Below are positions 14,644 through 20,374 of a DNA stretch of 20,374 nucleotides, one piece after another; the first letter of the stretch is position 1; each line of letters begins with the position of its first letter. A program made the position numbers and the translations under genes. Under the pieces are notes generated by a model. That model worked only from the letters and a program-made list of their open reading frames with translations, was not told the DNA's origin and made no database searches. This DNA comes from a virus: the IMG/VR virus record IMGVR_UViG_3300042468_000009, positions 1 to 20,374 of that record; one strand, 5' to 3'.

Positions 14644-14669
14644 GGGGGGCTAATCACCCCCCACTTTTT
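14644..14669 (+). terminator. Rho-independent terminator after the major capsid gene
   Basis: GGGGGG (14644-14649) pairs with CCCCCC (14657-14662) around loop CTAATCA, followed by ACTTTTT. The 5' arm and flank (AATCGGGGGGC) are identical to the terminator at 13011, so the scaffold and capsid genes sit between two related terminators. Confidence 0.88.
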
Positions 14670-14674
14670 AACTT

Positions 14675-14689
14675 AATAAATTTAATAAT
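14675..14689 (+). promoter_or_regulatory. ATTTA-N5 initiation motif before the tail-tube-like gene
   Basis: ATTTA (14680-14684), then ATAAT, then the ATG at 14690, with A at -3 and -6: the same spacing as before the genes at 5368, 12087, 13696 and 15298. Confidence 0.42.
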
Positions 14690-15202
14690 ATGCCTTGTGC
14701 TTTAACTCAGGGATACACTCTTGATTGTAAGGATAGTTTGGGTGGTATCAAAGCGGTTTGGATGATTGAATCAGGTAACGTAACTGCAATTACCGAAGCT
14801 TCTGGTATCGTTTCTGCTATCACAAAATCAGCAGGTAAGGTATTCCGTAAATATGAGTTAGTTAAGAACACAGGTGCTTTGACTGAGACTATTACTGCTT
14901 CTGTAGAAAACGGAACAGTATTCTATGCTCAGGAACTCAGCATTGTTCTTAATAAACTCCAAGCGAATACTCGTAATGAGATTCTGCTTCTCGCTCAGAA
15001 CACTTTGTTGGTTGTTGTTCAAGATGCTAACGATAAGTATTGGCTCTTGGGTCGCACACAAGGTTGTGATGTTACAGGCGGTACTGCTGCAACAGGTACT
15101 GCTCAGGGAGATCGTAGTGGTTACACTTTGACTATCACAGGTAGCGAAAAACAACTCGCTCCAGAAGTAGCAAGTGGTATCATTGCAGGTCTTACTACTT
15201 AA
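14690..15202 (+). CDS. Probable major tail tube protein
   Basis: A 170-residue beta-rich protein. The beginning (CALTQGYTLDCKDSLGGIKA, residues 2-21), the middle (ENGTVFYAQELSIVLNKLQA) and the end (GDRSGYTLTITGSEKQLAP, about 140-158) resemble tail tube-like structural proteins in Bacteroidota phages. The first two Cys (2 and 12) may form a pair. Codon use is strongly biased like the capsid gene, which suits a protein made in many copies. It lies alone between two terminators, just after the capsid gene. A capsid decoration protein is the alternative because of that location, although the sequence pattern favours the tail tube. Confidence 0.6.
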   Translation: MPCALTQGYTLDCKDSLGGIKAVWMIESGNVTAITEASGIVSAITKSAGKVFRKYELVKNTGALTETITASVENGTVFYAQELSIVLNKLQANTRNEILLLAQNTLLVVVQDANDKYWLLGRTQGCDVTGGTAATGTAQGDRSGYTLTITGSEKQLAPEVASGIIAGLTT

Positions 15203-15234
15203 TGCTTTCGTGGCTCGTTATAGGTAGGTAGATT

Positions 15235-15265
15235 AACCGTCTCTTCGGAGGCGGTTTTTCTTTTT
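15235..15265 (+). terminator. Rho-independent terminator with UUCG tetraloop
   Basis: AACCGTCTC (15235-15243) pairs with GAGGCGGTT (15248-15256) over nine base pairs with one T-G wobble, closed by a TTCG loop, followed by TTTCTTTTT. This is the third terminator within about 2.3 kb. Confidence 0.92.
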
Positions 15266-15283
15266 GGGAAAAAATCAGAAATT

Positions 15284-15297
15284 ATCTATTTAGTAGT
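15284..15297 (+). promoter_or_regulatory. ATCTATTTA-N5 initiation motif before the 15298 gene
   Basis: ATCTATTTA (15284-15292), GTAGT, then the ATG at 15298. It is identical in sequence and spacing to 5354 and 12073, with A at -3 and -6. Confidence 0.45.
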
Positions 15298-15672
15298 ATG
15301 ATTCACTTTACTAAGAACTCTACTTCTACGATTATACTGACTCTGACAGAGAAGCAGACTCTTACTACTCCGAACTATTTGTTTTGGTTTAAGAGTCGTG
15401 GAACTAATCAGATAGTCTCTTTTGTGGTCCTAAACGCAGGGGATTTGAGTCCGCATAAAGAAAGATATAACGAGTTCGATATAGTTGTAAATACTCATTT
15501 CGAGGATTCTCCCGAAGGGGATTGGGAGTATAAGATTTACGAGCAGACATCTACTACTAATACTGACCCCGATTTAGCGACAGGACTTGTAGAGGATGGA
15601 ATTATGCGTCTGAATAACTTGAGTAACCTATTGAATGTTAACGTGTACAATAACGTGTACTTAAATAACTAA
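15298..15672 (+). CDS. Conserved-looking phage structural protein of unknown function
   Basis: A 124-residue protein with mostly beta character. TSTIILTLTEKQTLTTPNYL (about 9-28) and FEDSPEGDWEYKIYEQTSTT (about 68-87) have the regular alternation of a beta sandwich and resemble a small protein I recall in Bacteroidota phage head and tail regions. The end is Asn/Val/Leu rich (NLLNVNVYNNVYLN). It is the first gene after the terminator at 15235 and begins the portal-containing operon. A head decoration, head-tail joining or tail-associated role is possible; none can be chosen from the sequence. Confidence 0.6.
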   Translation: MIHFTKNSTSTIILTLTEKQTLTTPNYLFWFKSRGTNQIVSFVVLNAGDLSPHKERYNEFDIVVNTHFEDSPEGDWEYKIYEQTSTTNTDPDLATGLVEDGIMRLNNLSNLLNVNVYNNVYLNN

Positions 15673-15673
15673 G

Positions 15674-15877
15674 ATGAATCCTGAAAGTGCTTTGATAATT
15701 AGCGATGAGAATTTCGATGGGTTCATTAAGCATAACCCCGATAACGGCTTTGTAGTTCGTGCTACTCAGCCTTCAGGGTTTACTATCTTGAATACGAATA
15801 GCTCTTTCAATGTTTATAGCGATGTAGATAATTCCTTTACATCTTACAATACAGATAATACTTATACAACTTTATGA
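15674..15877 (+). CDS. Small hypothetical protein upstream of the portal
   Basis: A 67-residue protein starting two bases after the previous stop, with A at -3 and -6, and ending in an ATGA overlap with the portal start. The spacing at both ends supports a real gene. The sequence is acidic and rich in Asn, Ser, Thr and Asp, with a repeated aromatic pattern in the second half (SFNVYSDVDNSFTSYNTDNT). There is no transmembrane segment or Cys. I do not recognise it. A small virion or portal-associated protein is the most natural guess from position. Confidence 0.55.
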   Translation: MNPESALIISDENFDGFIKHNPDNGFVVRATQPSGFTILNTNSSFNVYSDVDNSFTSYNTDNTYTTL

Positions 15878-17859
15878 TGGACAACATTGTTATATTAAGT
15901 TTCGCTGAGGCGAAGCAGCCTGAGTACCGAGAGAAAAAGGGTGTGGGGTATATTGAGTTTGGTGATAAGAACGATTATCCTACTTATCTCTTGGGTCTTT
16001 ACAATAAGAGTGCGAAGCATAATGCTATCGTGCGAGGTAAAGTTAACTACATCATCGGGAATGGTTGGCAAAGTGATGAGGTAGATGCTCAGGCAGAATT
16101 ATTCATCAAAGCTCCGAATCCATACGAGAGCCTTATCGATATTACTCGCAAAGTGTCAAGCGATGTTGAGATTTTCGGAGGTGCTTACTTGGAAGTTATT
16201 TGGAGTAAGGTCGGTGGATTATTGGCTGAGATTTGCCACATTGACTACACTAAGATTCGTTCTAATAAAGATAATACGCAGTTCTGGTATAAGAGTGATT
16301 GGTCAGATAGAAAAGAAGAGGCGAAGGTTATACCTGCTTACAATACTCAGAACCGAGTTGGTAAACAGATAATGTACATTAAAGAGTACCGACCAGGTTT
16401 GGATACTTACGCACTACCTGGCTATATGGGTTCTCTGAATTACATCGAGAGCGATGTAGAAGTATCTAAGCACGTTTTAGGTAACGCACAAACAGGGTTT
16501 TCTGCAAGTAAACTTATCACCCTTCCTAACGGAGAGCCTTCTCCCGATGAGAAAAGAAACATCGAGCGAAGGTTTACGGATCGCTTCAGCGGTTCGGATG
16601 GTAAGAAATTTATTCTTTCTTTCGTTCAGGATTCAGCACGCAAGCCAATCGTTGAAGATTTAGGAGCAAGTGATTTGACTAAAGAAGATTTCGGTCGTGT
16701 CGATGAGATGATTCAGCAAAACATTTTTGCAGGTCATCAGATTACTGCTCCTGATTTGTTCGGTATCTCTACTCCTGGGGCTTTAGGTTCACGCTCTCAG
16801 ATTCGTGATGCCTACGAGATTTTTAAGAATACTTACGTTAACGATAAGCAGCAATTCTTAGAGGCTATCTTTAACAACTTAGCCAAGCAGAGAGGGGTTA
16901 CTTCAGAGCTTACCATTAAGCCTGTTGAACCTATTAGCTACGAGTTTAGCGAAAGCATTATCGCTCAGTTTGCTCCTAAAGAATGGATTTTAGAGAAGAT
17001 TGGTGTTGATATGACTAAGTATCAGCCAGAACCTACTGCGGTTACTCCAGAGCCTTCTCAGGCTATGATTAACGAGCATCTGAAGGGAATGAAGGGTAGA
17101 GAGTGGCAGAACTTCCAAAGAATTATTCGTGAGTATAATAAAGGAAAAATTACTCGTGAGCAAGCCTCTCAGATGTTGAAGAGTGCTTACGGACTCGGAG
17201 AAGAAGAGTTAGCTACTTGGTTAGGTGCGGATGAGTTCTCAAATGATATGGATGCGGTTATTCAAGTATTCTCTGAGTACGGAGAATCCGTAGATAACTA
17301 TAAGACTTTAATGACTCGCCAAGTATTCGGTAAGGATTTGGAGCAGGAGGAGTTGGCTTTTCGGGATGAGGTAATCGATGACACTCTCGATAAGAAGATT
17401 CTGGATGTAATCGCTAAGAACAAAGGTATCTCCGATGAGGATATCGCTAAGGCGGTTAAAGAGGATTTGGTAGTCGTTAAAGAGCGTATCAACAAACTTC
17501 AGGAGTTGGACATTCTTAAAATCAATCCTAAGGGGGTTAGGAGCCTCACCAAGCCTCTATCTGAGATTATCGATAAACCTGTAAAGACTTCGTTCTTAGT
17601 CCGCTATTCGTACGAATGGAAGTCCATAGTACCTACGAACGAAAGAAATACCTCCGCTCATCCTTCTCGACCATTCTGTGCGAAGCTGATGCAATTAGAT
17701 AGGCTTTATTCTCGTTCTGAGATTGAGTCTATTTCTCGGAGATTGGGTTACTCAGTATTCGATAGAGGAGGTGGATGGTGGAATATGGGAGATGGAGTAA
17801 ACTCTCCTTCTTGCAGACATCAATGGGTAAGCCGTGTGGTAATTAAAAAAGACAAATAA
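15874..17859 (+). CDS. Portal protein fused to winged-helix-like and minor-head-like C-terminal domains
   Basis: A 661-residue protein. Residues 1 to about 390 form the portal core: YIEFGDKNDYPTYLLGLYNK (about 26-45), HNAIVRGKVNYIIGNGW and VEIFGGAYLEVIW (about 97-109) are typical of the clip/wing region, and the ITAPDLFGISTPGALGSRSQ loop (about 290-309) is typical of phage portals. Then comes a helical unit REWQNFQRIIREYNKGKITR (about 408-427), a winged-helix-like part LDKKILDVIAKNKGISDEDI (about 504-523), and a last domain (about 572-661) with SRPFCAKLMQLDRLYSRSEI and SPSCRHQWVSRVV, resembling the end of MuF/minor head proteins. The portal ring is the DNA entry point and binds terminase. The start overlaps the previous stop by ATGA; an ATG one codon later (15877) is also possible. 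The fusion explains the great length (usual portals are 400-550 residues). Confidence 0.85.
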   Translation: MMDNIVILSFAEAKQPEYREKKGVGYIEFGDKNDYPTYLLGLYNKSAKHNAIVRGKVNYIIGNGWQSDEVDAQAELFIKAPNPYESLIDITRKVSSDVEIFGGAYLEVIWSKVGGLLAEICHIDYTKIRSNKDNTQFWYKSDWSDRKEEAKVIPAYNTQNRVGKQIMYIKEYRPGLDTYALPGYMGSLNYIESDVEVSKHVLGNAQTGFSASKLITLPNGEPSPDEKRNIERRFTDRFSGSDGKKFILSFVQDSARKPIVEDLGASDLTKEDFGRVDEMIQQNIFAGHQITAPDLFGISTPGALGSRSQIRDAYEIFKNTYVNDKQQFLEAIFNNLAKQRGVTSELTIKPVEPISYEFSESIIAQFAPKEWILEKIGVDMTKYQPEPTAVTPEPSQAMINEHLKGMKGREWQNFQRIIREYNKGKITREQASQMLKSAYGLGEEELATWLGADEFSNDMDAVIQVFSEYGESVDNYKTLMTRQVFGKDLEQEELAFRDEVIDDTLDKKILDVIAKNKGISDEDIAKAVKEDLVVVKERINKLQELDILKINPKGVRSLTKPLSEIIDKPVKTSFLVRYSYEWKSIVPTNERNTSAHPSRPFCAKLMQLDRLYSRSEIESISRRLGYSVFDRGGGWWNMGDGVNSPSCRHQWVSRVVIKKDK

Positions 17860-17860
17860 G

Positions 17861-18451
17861 ATGAGCAGAAACATACTTTTTATTTCAGTACAGACTATTA
17901 AGGACAGAACAGGTCTGCACAATAACGTAGATGATAAACTGATTAACCCTGAGATTCTAACTGCTCAGGATATGTACATTCTCCCTGCGTTGGGTACAGG
18001 ACTCTACGAGAGATTGCAAACAGGTATTCAAGACCAAGACTTAACCAATGATGAAGCGACTCTTTTGGATACTTATATTACTCCTTGTCTGGTTTATTTT
18101 GTTATGTCAGAGCTTCCGATGGGGTTGTCCTATCAGTTCTACAACAAAGGAATGATCCGTAAGACAGGAGAAGGTCAAGAGAATCCGAGTGCTTCCGATA
18201 TGATAGATGTAGCGGATAGGTATAAGTCGAGAGCGGAGTTCTATAAGCAAAGACTCGTTAAGTATCTTAAAGAGAAGTCAGGTACAAATATGTTCCCTCT
18301 TTACAATAACCCAGGGAATGGCTACGATGTTATCGTACCTGATAACGAAGCCTATACTACTTCTATTTGGCTTGGAGATGATGACTGCTGTGCAGGAAAA
18401 TCTTTCGAAGAAAAATACCAAGGTAACATAACCCGATGCTGTGGCAAATAA
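17861..18451 (+). CDS. Head-tail adaptor-like protein
   Basis: A 196-residue, largely helical protein just after the portal, beginning one base after its stop with A at -3 and -6. FISVQTIKDRTGLHNNVDDK (about 7-26) and AQDMYILPALGTGLYERLQT (about 35-54) resemble the start of gp6/DUF6712-like adaptor proteins of Bacteroidota phages, which form a ring below the portal. LLDTYITPCLVYFVMSEL is a following helix. A long insertion with PLYNNPGNGYDV and four Cys (DDDCCAG and ITRCCGK) at the C-terminus is notable: two CC pairs about 23 residues apart could bind metal. The gene is followed by 56 bases before the next start. Adaptor role is inferred from position and helical profile. Confidence 0.65.
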   Translation: MSRNILFISVQTIKDRTGLHNNVDDKLINPEILTAQDMYILPALGTGLYERLQTGIQDQDLTNDEATLLDTYITPCLVYFVMSELPMGLSYQFYNKGMIRKTGEGQENPSASDMIDVADRYKSRAEFYKQRLVKYLKEKSGTNMFPLYNNPGNGYDVIVPDNEAYTTSIWLGDDDCCAGKSFEEKYQGNITRCCGK

Positions 18452-18507
18452 AACCTACTCACTTAAAAACCAAAAGAAGCTAAAAATCTTCTTAGAAAAA
18501 CAAGAGA

Positions 18508-18954
18508 ATGGCTCAGACATTAAACCAAGTGGTAAAAACGATAACGGACTTAGCGAACGCACATCAACAGATAAAGAGCGTTTACTTCGGAGACTTTCCC
18601 GATTACCTAAGTCGGGGGACTGATAACGTATATCCTTCCCTTTACTTTGATTTGACAGGTGGTCAGATTCAAGAGCGTAGTGTCGTTCTGAATTTCTCTT
18701 TGTATTTCTTCGATAGGATGCTACACGAAGAGACTAACGAGACTGAGGTTCTTAGTGATATGTTAGAGGTATGTCAGGATATTATCGCTCAGTTGCGTTC
18801 ACAGACTTTTGAATTTGATGAGGGATTGAGTGCTACTCTTTCTTTCTTTACTGAGGATACTCCCGATCTATTAGCAGGAGTTCGGGCAGATATTACCTTA
18901 GACTTACCTTACATAGCGAACAGATGTGTCGTTCCTTCTACTTATAGTTACTAA
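18508..18954 (+). CDS. Tail completion / tail terminator-like protein
   Basis: A 148-residue alpha/beta protein following the adaptor. The helix LNQVVKTITDLANAHQQIKS (4-23) is followed by VYFGDFPDYLSRG, a beta hairpin, then strands (VVLNFSLYFFDRM; SATLSFFTED; RADITLDLPYI) around a long central helix (ETEVLSDMLEVCQDIIAQLR). This order of helix, strands, helix, strands matches small tail terminator or head-tail joining proteins. It lies between the adaptor and the fibre, a usual place for the gene that caps the tail tube. A at -3 and -6 supports the ATG at 18508. Terminator and neck roles cannot be separated here. Confidence 0.6.
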   Translation: MAQTLNQVVKTITDLANAHQQIKSVYFGDFPDYLSRGTDNVYPSLYFDLTGGQIQERSVVLNFSLYFFDRMLHEETNETEVLSDMLEVCQDIIAQLRSQTFEFDEGLSATLSFFTEDTPDLLAGVRADITLDLPYIANRCVVPSTYSY

Positions 18955-18964
18955 ATAAAAGAAG

Positions 18965-20374
18965 ATGCCGAATAAGAAGATAAATCAGTTAACTCCCAGA
19001 ACTCCTACGCTTACGGATTTGATTTTAGTAGGAGACCCTGCAACAGGATACTCATATAAAGCGACACTATCTGCAATGATTAATTTTGTAGGTGGTAACA
19101 TTCAGTTTAGTTCTTTAGGTGGCATTTCTTTAACCAACCCTACAAATGGTCAGGTACTAACTTTTAACGGAACTAATTGGGTTAATCAGACTCCTGCTTC
19201 TGCTCCTGTTACAAGTGTGTTCGGTCGCACAGGTGCGGTTGTAGCTGCGGAAGGAGACTACTCTTTAACTCAGCTTTATGATGTTACTATCTCAAGTCCT
19301 ACGAATGGTCAGGTTATTAAATACAACGGAACTGCGTGGGTAAATGGTACTATCTCTGTTCCTGTTACTTCTGTTTTCGGAAGGACAGGGGTAGTGGTAG
19401 CTACTGAAGGTGATTACAATTTGGGACAGCTCGGAGATGTTACTATCTCAACTCCTACGAATGGTCAGGTTCTTAAATACAACGGAACTGCGTGGGTAAA
19501 TGATAGCGACACAGACACAGGAATTACTTCTCTGAATGGACTTACTGCAAATACTCAGACTTTCGCAACAGATACAAGTGGAACGGATTTTAATATCTCT
19601 TCTACTACTTCTACTCATACTTTTAATCTACCGACTGCATCAGCTACGAATCGTGGTGCGTTATCTTCAACTGATTGGAGTACGTTTAACGCAAAGCAGT
19701 CTGCGATTACTTTAACTACCACAGGCTCAAGCGGTTCATCTACTCTCGTAGGTGCTACTTTGAACATTCCTACTTATACTCTTGCAGGTCTCGGAGGAGT
19801 TTCAGGTTCAGGTACTACTAACTATCTTCCTAAGTGGACAGGTTCTACTGCATTGGGGAACTCGTTGATTCAAGATGATGGAACAAATGTTGGAATAAAT
19901 ACAACACCAAGTACATATAGATTAAATGTAAACGGAACAATTTATAGTAATAACGCATTATGGTTAAATAGTGGTAATGCATTAAGTCTTAAAATATCTG
20001 CATCAGGTGGAGATGCAACAAATGGAAGTACAGGGTTTGCATTTAGAATTGAAAACAATGCAAATAGTGGAAATCTTACAATTTTACCAACAGAAGCAAA
20101 TGCAAGAGCAGCAATATACGCGACTAATCCTATATGGTTTAGAAAAAATGTATTAATGTTTAATCAGACATTCGAAGTTTCTGATTCATCTGTTGTTACA
20201 AAATTTATCATATCTCCAACAAATGGGAACACAGTAATTGGTGGAAGTACATTGGCAGGGTTTATGTTAGATGTCAACGGAACAGCGAGAGTACAGAGTA
20301 CATTAAACGTAAGTGGAAATACAAAAATTGGGAATACAGTTTATTCAGACGCAAATAGTGCTTTAATAGTAGGT
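18965..20374 (+). CDS. Tail fibre protein, 3' truncated by the window edge
   Basis: An open frame of at least 470 codons from the ATG at 18965 to the window edge, with no stop. The N-terminus MPNKKINQLTPRTPTLTDLI suits attachment to the tail. Residues about 50-185 hold three imperfect repeats of about 52 residues with PTNGQV...NGT.WVN and, between them, SVFGRTG.VVA.EGDY, a unit common in phage tail fibres. Next come Ser/Thr-rich stretches (STTSTHTFNLPTASATNRGA) and TNYLPKWTGSTALGNS. From about 19,870 the protein becomes Asn/Gly/Thr-rich and its codons shift to A- and T-ending forms (ACA, GGA, AAT, TTA), which suggests a C-terminal module of different origin. The fibre binds the host surface, and its receptor-binding end is outside the window. 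Confidence 0.85.
   Translation, partial: MPNKKINQLTPRTPTLTDLILVGDPATGYSYKATLSAMINFVGGNIQFSSLGGISLTNPTNGQVLTFNGTNWVNQTPASAPVTSVFGRTGAVVAAEGDYSLTQLYDVTISSPTNGQVIKYNGTAWVNGTISVPVTSVFGRTGVVVATEGDYNLGQLGDVTISTPTNGQVLKYNGTAWVNDSDTDTGITSLNGLTANTQTFATDTSGTDFNISSTTSTHTFNLPTASATNRGALSSTDWSTFNAKQSAITLTTTGSSGSSTLVGATLNIPTYTLAGLGGVSGSGTTNYLPKWTGSTALGNSLIQDDGTNVGINTTPSTYRLNVNGTIYSNNALWLNSGNALSLKISASGGDATNGSTGFAFRIENNANSGNLTILPTEANARAAIYATNPIWFRKNVLMFNQTFEVSDSSVVTKFIISPTNGNTVIGGSTLAGFMLDVNGTARVQSTLNVSGNTKIGNTVYSDANSALIVG
19280..19502 (+). repeat. Two 67-base near-identical copies within the tail fibre gene
   Basis: The segments 19280-19346 and 19436-19502 differ at two positions only (156-base period, 52 codons). 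At protein level a third, more diverged unit precedes them (PTNGQV from about 19139), so there are three tandem repeats. The high DNA identity suggests a recent duplication and could allow repeat-number change by recombination. Confidence 0.8.

Noticed and set aside
18441-18623. Possible 60-residue gene from a GTG at 18441
   Set aside because: It needs a GTG start inside the previous gene, overlaps the 18508-18954 gene in another frame for most of its length, and its second half is Arg/Ser/Lys-rich as expected for an out-of-frame shadow. The ATG at 18508 has good start context.
1-20374. CRISPR array, insertion sequence, integrase or inverted-repeat mobile element
   Set aside because: No regularly spaced short repeats, no transposase- or recombinase-like protein and no flanking inverted repeats were seen; the only clear repeats are within the tail fibre gene.

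Overview
The window is a continuous, all-plus-strand stretch of a tailed bacteriophage (or prophage) genome. Its packaging, tail, head and neck proteins are those of a long-tailed siphovirus-like phage. The host is most likely a Bacteroidota (Flavobacterium-type) bacterium. Shine-Dalgarno sequences are largely missing, starts after a gap have A at -3 and -6 with an upstream ATTTA (the Kozak-like rule described for Flavobacterium johnsoniae), and many proteins resemble those of Bacteroidota phages. No integrase, repressor, replication or lysis gene is present, so lifestyle cannot be judged.

Layout. (1) 1-3659: an accessory/modification operon with the end of an unknown gene, a GT-B glycosyltransferase, two small overlapping genes, a left-handed beta-helix acyltransferase, a GT-A glycosyltransferase, a ParB-like protein and a Mom-like DNA-modification protein. 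Most junctions are 4-base ATGA stop/start overlaps. (2) 3645-3716: a tRNA-Gly(UCC) whose acceptor stem overlaps the end of the mom-like gene. (3) 3743-5253: small and large terminase subunits. (4) 5254-12071: a regulatory gap, then a tail-assembly-chaperone-like gene with a T9 slippery site, a gp10-like neck/tail completion protein, two tail/baseplate proteins and the tape measure protein. (5) 12087-15202: XkdF-like protease with an inserted domain, scaffold-like protein, major capsid protein and probable tail-tube protein, separated by three rho-independent terminators. (6) 15298-18954: two unknown small proteins, a large portal fusion, a head-tail adaptor and a tail-completion-like protein. 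(7) 18965 to the end: an incomplete tail fibre with internal repeats.

Working together: terminase and portal package DNA into a shell built from capsid protein, scaffold and protease; adaptor and completion proteins join this to a tail whose length is set by the tape measure; the fibre binds the host. The cassette before the terminase probably modifies phage DNA (Mom-like, with ParB-like partner) and some sugar-bearing target, as defence against host restriction or to alter a surface.

Most notable: the ParB-Mom-tRNA segment placed against the terminase genes; the T9 frameshift site with two overlapping reading frames; the uncommon module order, with tail genes before head genes and portal after capsid; the portal fused to a winged-helix-like and a minor-head-like domain; the domain inserted in the protease; and a position-locked ATTTA-N5-ATG start motif. 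Functional calls come from reading the sequence and recalling families; no database search was run.
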